56,201 nt of DNA from Gammaproteobacteria bacterium. Lineage in GTDB: Bacteria; Pseudomonadota; Gammaproteobacteria; UBA6429; Thiohalophilaceae. The stretch lies in NCBI GenBank assembly GCA_022712915.1, contig JAFLJQ010000194.1:1-56201 (forward strand). The letters are read 5' to 3'. The notes under the pieces were generated by a model. The model was not told the DNA's origin. It saw only the letters and a list, made by a program, of their open reading frames with translations, and did not search any database. Shown here one piece after another: positions 1 through 7,466 of the stretch. The number at the start of each line of letters is the position of its first letter. The stretch's first letter is position 1. The position numbers and the translations under genes are program-made.

Positions 1-61
1 ATCGGAGCAATTATGGCAAAGTTGTTTGAGAGAATCAAGCTCCGTTTTCGGAGCAAAATAA

Positions 62-280
62 ATGAATGTTATTGGCCCACAAGTACGTAGTTTACGTGAA
101 GAACAGGAATTAACTCAGGAAGAACTTGCTGCCAGGTGCAATGTGATTGGCTGGAATATAAGCCGTAGCACATTGGCAAAAATAGAGTCTCAAGTTAGGC
201 GTATTACAGACGATGAGGTTGCTTTATTAGCAAAAGCTTTGAAGGTTGATATTAATTTGTTATATGGAGAAACTGAATAG
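62..280 (+). CDS. XRE-family helix-turn-helix regulator (72 aa)
   Basis: A small protein consisting almost only of a Cro/C1-type helix-turn-helix. LTQEELAARC forms the first helices and SRSTLAKIESQVR the recognition region, followed by an acidic linker and LAKALKVDINLLYGE. A GGAG ribosome site lies about 8 bases before the ATG. It probably acts as a DNA-binding repressor; no partner domain is visible. It is the gene of the first integron-type cassette seen in the window, read towards the attC site at 298-361. The target is unknown. Confidence 0.85.
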   Translation: MNVIGPQVRSLREEQELTQEELAARCNVIGWNISRSTLAKIESQVRRITDDEVALLAKALKVDINLLYGETE

Positions 281-297
281 CTGATGTGTGATGGCTC

Positions 298-361
298 CTA
301 ACGCTGAGTTAACCGGGAAGGCGCGTTTTTTGCGCCGATCCGGTTTAACGACTTGTTATGT
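298..361 (+). other. Integron attC recombination site 1
   Basis: The site has attC architecture: R'' box CTAACGC (298-304), L'' GTTAACCGG (308-316), an internal GGCGC/GCGCC hairpin (320-336), L' CCGGTTTAAC (340-349) with one extra base relative to L'', and R' GTTATGT (355-361). Integron integrases recombine such folded sites. It sits at the 3' end of the XRE gene, in the same orientation as the site at 1383-1439. No integrase gene is in the window. Confidence 0.75.
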
Positions 362-886
362 GTTTTTATTGTGAAATCCACTAAGTATATTTTTAACACT
401 ATCCCTATTAATTAAATTTTTAGTATCCTTTGACACAATGAACTCAATATATTCATATGCTGTCATCCCGTTATTATGCTCGGTTTTTAAAGGGTCTGCT
501 CCTTTTGATAATAAATATTGAACAAGATCAGGATCATTTAATAATATGGCTGAATGAAGTGGTGTCAGCCCATCAATTTTGCTTGCACCATTTATATTTA
601 GTCCTTTAGATATGAAATAGTTCAAAAATTTGTATCTTTTAATTGGATCTTTGATATTTGCTACAAAACTAAGACCAGCGCCGTTCTCTAGTTTTTTTAT
701 GTCGTCCTTATTTCCTCTATAGTTTATTAAGTAATATTCACAAACCGATTCTGGAATGTAAAATGCTTCGTTAGTCGATGCACATATAACTAATTCACTT
801 ATAGAAAATGTTTTTACAGCATATGTCATTAGTCCGGTTATACTAATGAACGTAAATATTAAGAAAGAAATTACGAGCTTTTTCAT
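356..886 (-). CDS. Ankyrin-repeat protein with N-terminal membrane anchor or signal
   Basis: The start is placed at the ATG at 886, which begins MKKLVISFLIFTFIS; the upstream in-frame TTG overlaps the previous gene's stop. The N-terminus is a hydrophobic signal or anchor segment. Two ankyrin-type motifs follow in the second half, GLTPLHSAILLNDPDLVQYL and LSKGADPLKTEHNNGMTAYE, so it is probably an exported or anchored protein-binding protein. It follows the gene at 889-1362 by about 2 bases, suggesting translational coupling. Both are read against the cassette direction. Its stop codon overlaps the R' box of attC site 1. Specific function is unknown. Confidence 0.7.
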   Translation of the reverse strand: MKKLVISFLIFTFISITGLMTYAVKTFSISELVICASTNEAFYIPESVCEYYLINYRGNKDDIKKLENGAGLSFVANIKDPIKRYKFLNYFISKGLNINGASKIDGLTPLHSAILLNDPDLVQYLLSKGADPLKTEHNNGMTAYEYIEFIVSKDTKNLINRDSVKNILSGFHNKNT

Positions 887-888
887 AT

Positions 889-1362
889 TTACCCCCAAAC
901 CATATTTATATGTTTAGATTTGGCATAGGCGACAAAACCTGTATTCATTCCCTTGTTCTTAGCTGTACCGTTAGAATACATAATCAATTTACTTGTAAAT
1001 CCACTTTCTAAGGCCAACCTAACTACCTCATAGATCTTTATATTCATGAGATCTTTTGCTGTTGCATATTTAAACCAGTGTTTCAATGCTTTTTTAGCAA
1101 ATTTAAAGAGTACTTTCTTTGCTCCCAGACCGGGATTAAATACAGCCCCAAATAACGAATGAACAAAACCAAGTGCATATGATGCATCAACAGCTTCCAA
1201 TAGCAACCCTTGAGCAAACTCTCTTATCTTATCGTTTATAACAAGACTATCAATAAGGCTATGGCGGTTTTTGAATATGAAACGTAAAATTATTTTCGTT
1301 TCTTCTTCATCAAAAATGAGTTCTTCCTTTTTAAATTTGAGTAAGTGAATATATTTAGTCAT
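889..1362 (-). CDS. Hypothetical protein (157 aa), partner of the ankyrin gene
   Basis: I do not recognise a family. The protein is basic, with an amphipathic or weakly hydrophobic middle (ALGFVHSLFGAVFNPGLGAKK) that could touch a membrane. A GGAG ribosome site precedes the ATG by 6 bases. It is the first gene of a two-gene operon with the ankyrin protein. The pair fills one attC-bounded cassette, so it was probably acquired as a unit. A toxin/immunity or effector/partner arrangement is possible but nothing in the sequence proves it. Confidence 0.6.
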   Translation of the reverse strand: MTKYIHLLKFKKEELIFDEEETKIILRFIFKNRHSLIDSLVINDKIREFAQGLLLEAVDASYALGFVHSLFGAVFNPGLGAKKVLFKFAKKALKHWFKYATAKDLMNIKIYEVVRLALESGFTSKLIMYSNGTAKNKGMNTGFVAYAKSKHINMVWG

Positions 1363-1382
1363 GTTTTTCTCCTTGATTTACA

Positions 1383-1439
1383 CATAACGTTATAGCTCAG
1401 CCGCGCGGGTTTAGCGTCGGCTGGAGCGTCGTGTTATGC
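1383..1439 (+). other. Integron attC recombination site 2
   Basis: A textbook 57-bp attC: R'' CATAACG (1383-1389), L'' GCTCAGCC (1395-1402), L' GGCTGGAGC (1419-1427) with the single extrahelical base that sets strand choice, and R' GTTATGC (1433-1439). Same orientation as attC site 1. The 1.07 kb between the two R' boxes is one cassette with two minus-strand genes. Confidence 0.85.
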
Positions 1440-1447
1440 AACACACC

Positions 1448-1846
1448 TCAACAAATGCCTTTAGTTCGTTTGCAACATTTTTCATCACACACCCGCACAA
1501 AGCTTTTGTCTTTATTTTCAAAATTCCCAACACCTCCAGCTCGTATGATCCATGAAAATGACTCGCCATTTATGACCATAGTCCCCGTAGAATTACAGGG
1601 AAGTATATTATAGTCATCATGCACTTCTTGCTCTGTGCTTAAGCGAGATTCTAAATAATATATTTTGATCTGTTCTTTGGTTAACTTAAATTTTCTGCAT
1701 ACTTCGCGCATATCGTCAGTGTCTTCTAAGCTATTTCCTTGGGCTTCAATTTTAATATCACTTATAGATGCGTTCTCGTATTCGCTCTGCTTTGTTGAGC
1801 ATGACAAACTAAAGATTACTAAGGCTAATAAAAAGAGTTGTTTCAT
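1448..1846 (-). CDS. Cys-rich putative lipoprotein, possible immunity protein to the adjacent amidase
   Basis: MKQLFLLALVIFSLSC is a lipoprotein signal peptide with a lipobox ending in Cys16. The mature part is small and has several further cysteines (around MREVCRKF, ILPCNST, VRVCDEKCCK and the C-terminal GIC), fitting a disulphide-bonded periplasmic protein. The start overlaps the amidase stop (ATGA), so the two are translationally coupled. A periplasmic partner encoded directly after a peptidoglycan amidase fits an immunity protein; this is inferred from context. Confidence 0.65.
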   Translation of the reverse strand: MKQLFLLALVIFSLSCSTKQSEYENASISDIKIEAQGNSLEDTDDMREVCRKFKLTKEQIKIYYLESRLSTEQEVHDDYNILPCNSTGTMVINGESFSWIIRAGGVGNFENKDKSFVRVCDEKCCKRTKGIC

Positions 1847-2490
1847 TTGTAATTATCCCAAAGCCAGTCGAGAGCATCTGCTCCTTCATTTATCTTTTTA
1901 CGTGCCACCTCACCATGAGCATAAATGTCATCAGAAAAAGATAATTTATACTTTTGAAGAAGCTTTGTGATGAGCCACAAAAAACTGGCTGCTTGAGGCT
2001 CGGTCAGCTGCTCGAATGGTCCTTTGTCGCTTGTTTTACTTCCAAGATATAAACCAACTAATTCTATGCCGATAGAATCGTTATTCATTGGATATCTGTC
2101 TGAATAGCTCTTTTTCCTTTCATGCTGCAATACTTTTTTGAATTTTTCTGACCATCCGCCTTGCCCATGCAGGATATTACTTATAATCTCCCCATCTTTC
2201 TTTGTGCAGGAAGACTCAAGTCGGCACTTTGCAACAACATACCCCATGTGCCAACATTTTTTATCCAGACCTGCTGTTTGGTATATTTTCCCGCTCTTAT
2301 CTATTAAAAAATGCGCACCAGATTTCTTTGTCTTCCACGCATTTAGAGTGGATTCAGCCGTACTGGCTGCCGTTCTGTGTATAACTATAGCATTAACCCT
2401 TGACAATGCTCCATGCTCAAGGTTTGGAATTATTTTCGTTTCTATCTTTGTTGGGTGGTTTTTAATCACTCCGTTAAATATTGCTAACAT
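1843..2490 (-). CDS. N-acetylmuramoyl-L-alanine amidase (Amidase_2 type), possible secreted effector
   Basis: The start is set at the ATG at 2490 (MLAIFNGV) because a GGAGG site lies 8 bases upstream. The 215-aa product matches the zinc amidase/PGRP fold: NAIVIHRTA (first zinc His), GAHFLIDKSGKIYQ, a central CWHMGY, SIGIELVGLY, and DIYAHGEVARK (second His). Such enzymes cleave the bond between MurNAc and the stem peptide of peptidoglycan. There is no signal peptide, so delivery would need a dedicated secretion system or cell lysis. With the lipoprotein gene it forms one integron cassette that looks like an antibacterial effector/immunity pair. Confidence 0.8.
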   Translation of the reverse strand: MLAIFNGVIKNHPTKIETKIIPNLEHGALSRVNAIVIHRTAASTAESTLNAWKTKKSGAHFLIDKSGKIYQTAGLDKKCWHMGYVVAKCRLESSCTKKDGEIISNILHGQGGWSEKFKKVLQHERKKSYSDRYPMNNDSIGIELVGLYLGSKTSDKGPFEQLTEPQAASFLWLITKLLQKYKLSFSDDIYAHGEVARKKINEGADALDWLWDNYK

Positions 2491-2511
2491 TGTTATTTCC
2501 TCCTTGTTTTG

Positions 2512-2688
2512 CATAACAGTTGTATCGACGAACGTTCGTAATTCACCTTACTTTACCGTATTAGACGAATGTTCGTCTAATACCCGATTTAGCTGGAAAT
2601 ACGAACACGGGTTAATTATTATAACCAGCTTAATCAGCCCCCTCCTCCAACAAATACTTAACAATCAATAAATAACAACTAGTTAGAG
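2512..2688 (+). other. Possible third, long attC-like site with internal palindromes
   Basis: The outer ends pair as R''/L'' (CATAACAGTTGT) and L'/R' (ACAACTAGTTAG), with one extra base in the right arm. At about 177 bp it is longer than most attC sites. Inside are a perfect 12-bp palindrome (2528-2539) and a near-perfect 24-bp palindrome centred on GACGAATGTTCGTC (2559-2582). Folding is plausible but the assignment is much weaker than for sites 1 and 2. Confidence 0.4.
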
Positions 2689-2750
2689 CCTTTTTTTAGC
2701 ATGGATATGCTAATTGTTCCGAGATTGATGTGGTGCCTCTTTTTTATCTC

Positions 2751-3125
2751 TCATGTCTTGTTACTTTTAACAACCATTGTCACGCAGTCTTTTAGCAATT
2801 CATCTTCTGCCTTTTTTTTATCTTCATATTCATCTTCTTTTAAAAATATAGTTGGCATAGGACAGTTTGATTTGTATAAGTGACATTCCGCTGGTTTGTC
2901 CGTAGAACGATCAAGAAAGATGGAAACGCCTTCATCATTGCCGATGAAATCTTTAGATATTTTATTGGGCACATTTTTGTGAACCACGATGGTTAGATCA
3001 TGTGCACCCACACCTCGTATATTGATTTTACGTAAATCTTGTTTGGCAAGCTCTCGCAATTCTTCAGCGTGCTTTTTGTCTACCGGCATTTCCTCTTTTA
3101 AAATTATATTATTATCTTGTAACAA
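2751..3125 (-). CDS. Standalone copy of the domain found at the C-terminus of the neighbouring response regulator
   Basis: The ORF starts at a TTG with no good ribosome site. Its residues align with the C-terminal half of the protein at 3347-4087: both have VVHKN..NK.S, then G.D/E, F/IFLDR, PA.CHLY and a following L/F...E pattern. The reading frame stays open upstream for about 40 codons with residual likeness to the end of a receiver domain (KDKCLNEFKEC). It may therefore be a 5'-truncated paralogue rather than an independent gene. I do not recognise the domain; the CHLY cysteine and histidine are the most conserved feature. Confidence 0.5.
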   Translation of the reverse strand: MLQDNNIILKEEMPVDKKHAEELRELAKQDLRKINIRGVGAHDLTIVVHKNVPNKISKDFIGNDEGVSIFLDRSTDKPAECHLYKSNCPMPTIFLKEDEYEDKKKAEDELLKDCVTMVVKSNKT

Positions 3126-3145
3126 GTATGTTATAGCGCGGTAGG

Positions 3146-3308
3146 TTGAGGTGAGTGTACGAACCCCAACACCTGAAGCACATTCTTTAAACTCGTTAAG
3201 ACATTTATCCTTTTCATTTGGTATCGTCTTGTCGATAATATATTTACACGACCTTTTGCTTGGTTAGATCTGTGCATTTTTTTGTTGGGGTTCATTCTTC
3301 ACCTCAAC
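3146..3308. repeat. Inverted repeat with about 25-bp arms
   Basis: The left arm, GTTGAGGTGAG..CGAACCCCAAC (3146-3171), is repeated in inverted form as GTTGGGGTTC..CACCTCAAC (3284-3308), separated by 112 bp. It lies between the two paralogous receiver-related genes and overlaps the degraded 5' part of the smaller one. It could be a small non-autonomous element or a structured transcript end. Confidence 0.6.
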
Positions 3309-3346
3309 AGGGCCAAATTATCTTCAAACCATCGCGCTATTGAATT

Positions 3347-4087
3347 CTATTTTTTATCCTCAGCAGTAAGATTTAGATCAACCGCAGAAATATAATTTTC
3401 TATGTCGCTATTTTCTAGCTGTGCTCGCTGTTCAAACTGCTCTGGCGTTAAAAGTAACCTGTTGGTTTGCATATTACATCTATACAAATGACAATTGGCC
3501 GGATTTTCCCCACGATCCAGAAACTCGAACAATTCCTTATCTTCACCAACAAGCATATGGCTCATTTTATTCTGAATGTTTTTATGTACGACAAAACGCT
3601 GGCTGCCTTGTTCAATTATGAGCAGGGCCAAGCCCTTTTTTTCAAGTTCTCTTAGTTCTTTTAGTTGTTCTGAATCCATTGGGCTCACCTGTTTAATTAA
3701 TATATTATTTTTTTCGTAGTCTAACAAAACTGATTTTACAGCTAATTCATTTATCTTTTTGAAAAGGCTCGCTGAGCTCGTGGGCTTTTCAACAAACTCA
3801 TCAAATCCACATTCAAAACATTGTTTTCTGTAAGCGGGGTTTGATGTATAGGCCATGATGGGAAAATATTTTGTCTTTTGCCGGATCAGTTTGGTGGCTT
3901 CCAGGCCGTTCATTACCGGCATTTCAATATCCATGAGAGCCAGATCATATTTTCCTTCATTCTCTAAGGCGTAATCCACTGCCTCTGCGCCATTTGATGC
4001 CATATCAAAGTCATATCCCCAAATATTCATTAGTTCTGTGTTTAATAACTGTAGAAACGGCATGTCTTCTGCGATAAGTATATTCAT
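3347..4087 (-). CDS. Response regulator: receiver domain fused to an unrecognised C-terminal domain
   Basis: The start is placed at the ATG at 4087 (MNILIAEDMPF), which has a GGGAG ribosome site; the longer in-frame extension lacks one. Residues 1-120 are a CheY-like receiver: acidic pair E7/D8, phospho-acceptor D53 in LMDIEMPVMNG, T/S in AYTSN and K in VEKP. Residues 140-246 hold a domain shared with the gene at 2751-3125, including VVHKNIQNK and NPANCHLYRCN. It is not a DNA-binding output module I know. No cognate kinase is adjacent. Confidence 0.8.
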   Translation of the reverse strand: MNILIAEDMPFLQLLNTELMNIWGYDFDMASNGAEAVDYALENEGKYDLALMDIEMPVMNGLEATKLIRQKTKYFPIMAYTSNPAYRKQCFECGFDEFVEKPTSSASLFKKINELAVKSVLLDYEKNNILIKQVSPMDSEQLKELRELEKKGLALLIIEQGSQRFVVHKNIQNKMSHMLVGEDKELFEFLDRGENPANCHLYRCNMQTNRLLLTPEQFEQRAQLENSDIENYISAVDLNLTAEDKK

Positions 4088-4437
4088 GGGTTGCTCCCTT
4101 TTCCCTGTCAATTGTTTGAATGTGCCGTGACGAGCAGGCATTTAAAAACATATCATACCCTTGACCGTGACAACCGGCTCTTTACTCTATCTTGTCGTCA
4201 CAACATACCCCCAAACCTTCCCGGATCGCAAGGTTTGCGTGGCAATTTAGTCTGTGAAATGGGTTAATTACCTTGCGGTCTAAGTTTTTGACTGGATTTT
4301 AATTATTAAGCGCGGCATTAAAATAGCCGTGAAATACATTTTACCGTCGAGGGCCAAAAGGGGCGCAGAGAAACGAATATAGAAAAACTCTGCGGCCCTT
4401 TATTTAAGATTGAAACCCGGCATTCGCCTGTATTGGG
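4088..4437. other. Intergenic region without a recognisable gene
   Basis: About 350 bp between the response regulator and arsM. I see no convincing ORF. It includes a stretch at 4340-4405 with partly repeated GGCGCAGAGAAACG / CTCTGCGGCCC sequence that could fold. No clear terminator is visible. Confidence 0.4.
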
Positions 4438-5322
4438 CTAGTCACAACCCCCTGTGGTATTACCGCAACAACCCGCAGCGGGTTTGACACCTTCGATGGA
4501 TGCAGAGACAACATAGTCAGTAATATTATGATCTGGTGCCCAGTCTCGAATGAATTCCTTTGATTCATCTTTGGGGTGAATCTTCACTTGCTCAAACCCG
4601 GCTTCTTGTATCATGGTTTGCAGGTCTTCGATGAGTGATGCATTGCCCATGCAACCAGAGATCAACAGGGGATCAGTACGCATCTCTTCCGGTAATTCGA
4701 TGGTGGCAACGACATCTGAAATAGCCAGACGTCCACCGGGTTTGAGAATGCGAAATGTATCTTTAAAGACTTGTGCCTTATTGGGTGAAAGGTTGATCAC
4801 ACAATTGGAGATAATGACATCTGCGGTATCGTTGGCGATAGGCAGGTTTTCAATTTCACCAAGACGAAACTCGACATTGCTGTAGTTTCCCTTCGCCGCA
4901 TTATTGCGTGCCTTGCTCAACATATCGGGTGTCATATCTATGCCGATCACATGGCCCTCCTGGCCCACTTCCTGCGCGGCAAGAAAACAATCAAAGCCGC
5001 CACCCGAACCAAGATCGACCACAACCTCACCCGGCTGGAGCGATGCAATGGCACGGGGATTACCGCAGCCCAGGCCCATATCGGCACCCTCTGGGACGGC
5101 ATTCAGATCTGACTCACTGTAACCCAGCCGAGTTGAAATCAGTGTATTAATCGCGTCATCATCTGACACACCACAGCAACTTCCACCAATGCCGCAGGCA
5201 TCACCGTCATTATTGGCCTGTGCTACCTTGGCATAGGCATCACGTACTGTTTGACGGTGACCATCGTGTTCATGATGATCCGTATTGTTTGCTTCTGGAC
5301 TACAACATTTGTTATCACTCAT
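4438..5322 (-). CDS. arsM: Arsenite S-adenosylmethionine methyltransferase
   Basis: A SAM-dependent class I methyltransferase that converts As(III) to methylated arsenicals in the cytoplasm. The SAM-binding motif I is VVDLGSGGGFDCFLAA, with VIGIDMTPDML as motif II. ArsM-type cysteines are visible in ACGIGGSCCG, GLGCGNP, NCVINLSP and SGCMGN, and the protein ends in a Cys-rich tail (AAGCCGNTTGGCD). The His-rich N-terminus (HHEHDGH) may bind metal. At 294 aa it is normal for bacterial ArsM. A GGAG site precedes the ATG. It lies 49 bp downstream of arsR and is probably controlled with it. Confidence 0.93.
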   Translation of the reverse strand: MSDNKCCSPEANNTDHHEHDGHRQTVRDAYAKVAQANNDGDACGIGGSCCGVSDDDAINTLISTRLGYSESDLNAVPEGADMGLGCGNPRAIASLQPGEVVVDLGSGGGFDCFLAAQEVGQEGHVIGIDMTPDMLSKARNNAAKGNYSNVEFRLGEIENLPIANDTADVIISNCVINLSPNKAQVFKDTFRILKPGGRLAISDVVATIELPEEMRTDPLLISGCMGNASLIEDLQTMIQEAGFEQVKIHPKDESKEFIRDWAPDHNITDYVVSASIEGVKPAAGCCGNTTGGCD

Positions 5323-5371
5323 GACGGACTCCTTAATTATTCAATATCGGACATGTTAACAATGCCCATCG

Positions 5372-5680
5372 TTAACCGGTGTGTGAAAAAAATTGACCTA
5401 ATTCGTTCAACACCTCGGGGTCGACCCAACATTCAACGTGTTTACCGCGTCGTTCCATGCAAACTAGACCGGCTCGATTCAGCTCTTTCATGTGATGAGA
5501 CAAGGTAGACGGCGCAATATCCAGACCATCACCCAATTCACCCACGTTGAAACGCACCGCTTCATCCGGACTGCATTTTGTACCGGGAGAGCAACAGGTC
5601 ATCAGGCGATGAAACACCGCAAGGCGGTGGACATTACTCAAAGCCTTGAACATATCTGCAATGCGTTTATTATTCGACAT
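5372..5680 (-). CDS. arsR: ArsR/SmtB-family metalloregulator
   Basis: A winged-helix repressor of the arsenic genes. Starting at the ATG at 5680 (MSNNKRIADMF) it has 102 residues. The DNA-recognition helix is IAPSTLSHHMKELNRAGLV. The likely As(III) ligands are C29, C30 and C36 (MTCCSPGTKC). The upstream in-frame start at 5722 would lie within the promoter, so the shorter start is preferred. The ATG lies only 7 bases after a perfect -10 box, so the mRNA appears leaderless. Arsenite binding would release the operator and induce arsR and arsM. Confidence 0.9.
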   Translation of the reverse strand: MSNNKRIADMFKALSNVHRLAVFHRLMTCCSPGTKCSPDEAVRFNVGELGDGLDIAPSTLSHHMKELNRAGLVCMERRGKHVECWVDPEVLNELGQFFSHTG

Positions 5681-5716
5681 ATATCGAATTATAGAATCGT
5701 CTGCTAAGCTTGTCAA
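5672..5716 (-). promoter_or_regulatory. Consensus sigma-70 promoter and palindromic operator of arsR
   Basis: On the minus strand, TTGACA (5716-5711) and TATAAT (5693-5688) are both perfect matches separated by exactly 17 bp. An 18-bp palindrome, ATTCGA-6-TCGAAT (5672-5689), covers the start codon and the edge of the -10 box, where a bound ArsR dimer would block polymerase. The predicted transcription start falls at or next to the A of the ATG. Confidence 0.85.
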
Positions 5717-5833
5717 GCTCAAAGCTCAGTTAATGTCAGCATGGATGGATGCAGCCATATAGGATTTCCACCCAAAATTCATGCATATGGCGGCCACATG
5801 CCGCCTTTATAAATAGTGAGTTTTTTGTGGCAG

Positions 5834-5957
5834 CACGGTGCTGACTGCCACTATCGTGGGCTGTGCCCCTTGGGCAAAAAGTGCATTTAAGAGACGTACC
5901 CTAATAAAGCGGTATTCAATTGAATCTTTTATAAAAATTGCATTATAGATATCAGAT
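5834..5957 (+). repeat. Direct repeat A, left copy
   Basis: Related by eye to 14016-14125 in the same orientation. Shared blocks include CACGG..CTGAC, GGGC.TGTGCCCC, GGGC.AAAA.TGCATTT and ATTGC...ATAGAT. The two copies bracket the whole decaprenyl-arabinose-like gene cluster. No ORF is present. Confidence 0.6.
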
Positions 5958-5967
5958 AAGGCCTGAT

Positions 5968-7434
5968 TTATGAATCCTCGCTTAGATGCCTGAAGCCATG
6001 ATAAGGCCCATGCAAACCTAAATAGACATAATTACCATAATGTTCACCCTTTTTCGGGTTTTTCACCCGCAAATCACGTAGATGGTGATCCGTCAACACT
6101 AGAAATTTTCGTTGGTCCTTGCTGGCAACATTAAAAAAATCTTTTTCGAGCTGTATTATTTTTTGGCCAGCCATAACCCGATAGACATGAAAACATTGAA
6201 TCGTAAAATTCTCCATTTCATTAAAGACAAAAATGATAGGGGCAACTATCCGGTCTCCTGGTTGCATACCAAGAGTCTTGACTACATTCACGTGCATAGC
6301 AGGCAAGCCCGGTGTTTTTTTATTGAACAAAGAAATGCTTTCCCCCCACTGAGTGAGGAAAAAAAGACACAGCATAACCGTAAATATTCTTTGTCTGACT
6401 ATGCTCTGTTCATACATGTGCTTATACAAAATAGCTATCAATAAAAACACATATGGCACATTATAAACCAGGTATAAACTCTTGGCCCCAGGAGATAGAA
6501 GCGCAAGGCTTATTGCGGCTGATATAAAATAAATAAAGATAATACGTAAATTTTCATCATTAAAAATTAATTTTCGCTGTGTCCAAAATACAAGCACAAA
6601 CAACAGTGTATAGCTGGCATCTGAACCTTTGTGAAAATATGATTTGTAGCTGGACAAGAGTTTTAATGTCGAACCAAAAAAGCTAAAATCTTTTTCCGAC
6701 AGCGCGGGGTTGTTTTTCATCTGTAGTAAATACAGCAATAAATCCGCCTTGTCCTGAATAATAATTAAATATAATAGCGAGACAACAAAGCTGGTTGTTG
6801 AAAAGTAAAAAAATAAACGGTATTTTTTTGATAACAGTAGCACCATCGAACCGGCAACAATAAAAATAATACCATTTAGATGCGTAAGAACAGCAAGGCC
6901 AGCAAAAATACCTGCGAATATCGAATTATATAAGTGTTCTGTTTTTATTGCTGAGAACACCATAAAAAATGATAAAAACCCAAACACCATGACGATAATG
7001 TCTGGCCGATAGGTAAATGACAGCTTAATTAATATCGCGTAGGCAATGGTAAGCAGATAAAACAGTATGTATTCAGAACGTTCAGTGAATATTTTATGCG
7101 TTTTTATAAATAAATAACTGCTTATTAGCAAAATAATAAAATAAAATAACAAGATCGATTTAAATGTATAGGCTGACCAGTTGAATAACTTGGCAACTAA
7201 GGCCCCTTGCCAAACATGCAAACGGTGATATGCCAGATGCCTATTCTCAACTTGGTTCATACCACGAAAAAGCTCTGATTTAACATAACCATTTTGCGCA
7301 AACCAATAAGATTGTTCAGCAAACCAGGCGTCATCTGTTCCGATTTCACGCTGCCAAAGGGTCAGTAAGGCTACTGCGATACTGATCAATAACAATGCAA
7401 TGAGGAACTTATCGTTTGTAAATAGTTTAGACAT
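5968..7434 (-). CDS. Multi-spanning membrane glycosyltransferase (GT-C fold, ArnT/PMT-like)
   Basis: A 488-aa polytopic protein with about 11-12 hydrophobic segments, beginning LIALLLISIAVALLTLW. The first periplasmic loop has the acidic motif REIGTDDAWFAEQSYWFAQ, typical of GT-C enzymes that use polyprenyl-phosphate sugars. A soluble tail follows the last segment. It is probably the transferase that moves the lipid-linked pentose made by the adjacent enzymes onto an envelope acceptor. Acceptor and sugar are inferred from the neighbourhood. It is the last gene of a four-gene minus-strand operon. Confidence 0.75.
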   Translation of the reverse strand: MSKLFTNDKFLIALLLISIAVALLTLWQREIGTDDAWFAEQSYWFAQNGYVKSELFRGMNQVENRHLAYHRLHVWQGALVAKLFNWSAYTFKSILLFYFIILLISSYLFIKTHKIFTERSEYILFYLLTIAYAILIKLSFTYRPDIIVMVFGFLSFFMVFSAIKTEHLYNSIFAGIFAGLAVLTHLNGIIFIVAGSMVLLLSKKYRLFFYFSTTSFVVSLLYLIIIQDKADLLLYLLQMKNNPALSEKDFSFFGSTLKLLSSYKSYFHKGSDASYTLLFVLVFWTQRKLIFNDENLRIIFIYFISAAISLALLSPGAKSLYLVYNVPYVFLLIAILYKHMYEQSIVRQRIFTVMLCLFFLTQWGESISLFNKKTPGLPAMHVNVVKTLGMQPGDRIVAPIIFVFNEMENFTIQCFHVYRVMAGQKIIQLEKDFFNVASKDQRKFLVLTDHHLRDLRVKNPKKGEHYGNYVYLGLHGPYHGFRHLSEDS

Positions 7435-7466
7435 TTTGTTTTCTGGTCGTCACGATCTGTATTGTA

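Noticed and set aside
1431-2671. Plus-strand ORFs overlapping the amidase and lipoprotein genes
   Set aside because: No ribosome sites and no family likeness; the minus-strand genes have signal peptide, catalytic motifs and coupling.
4613-5150. Plus-strand ORFs opposite arsM
   Set aside because: Low-complexity Pro/Ser/Arg translations antisense to a strongly supported gene.
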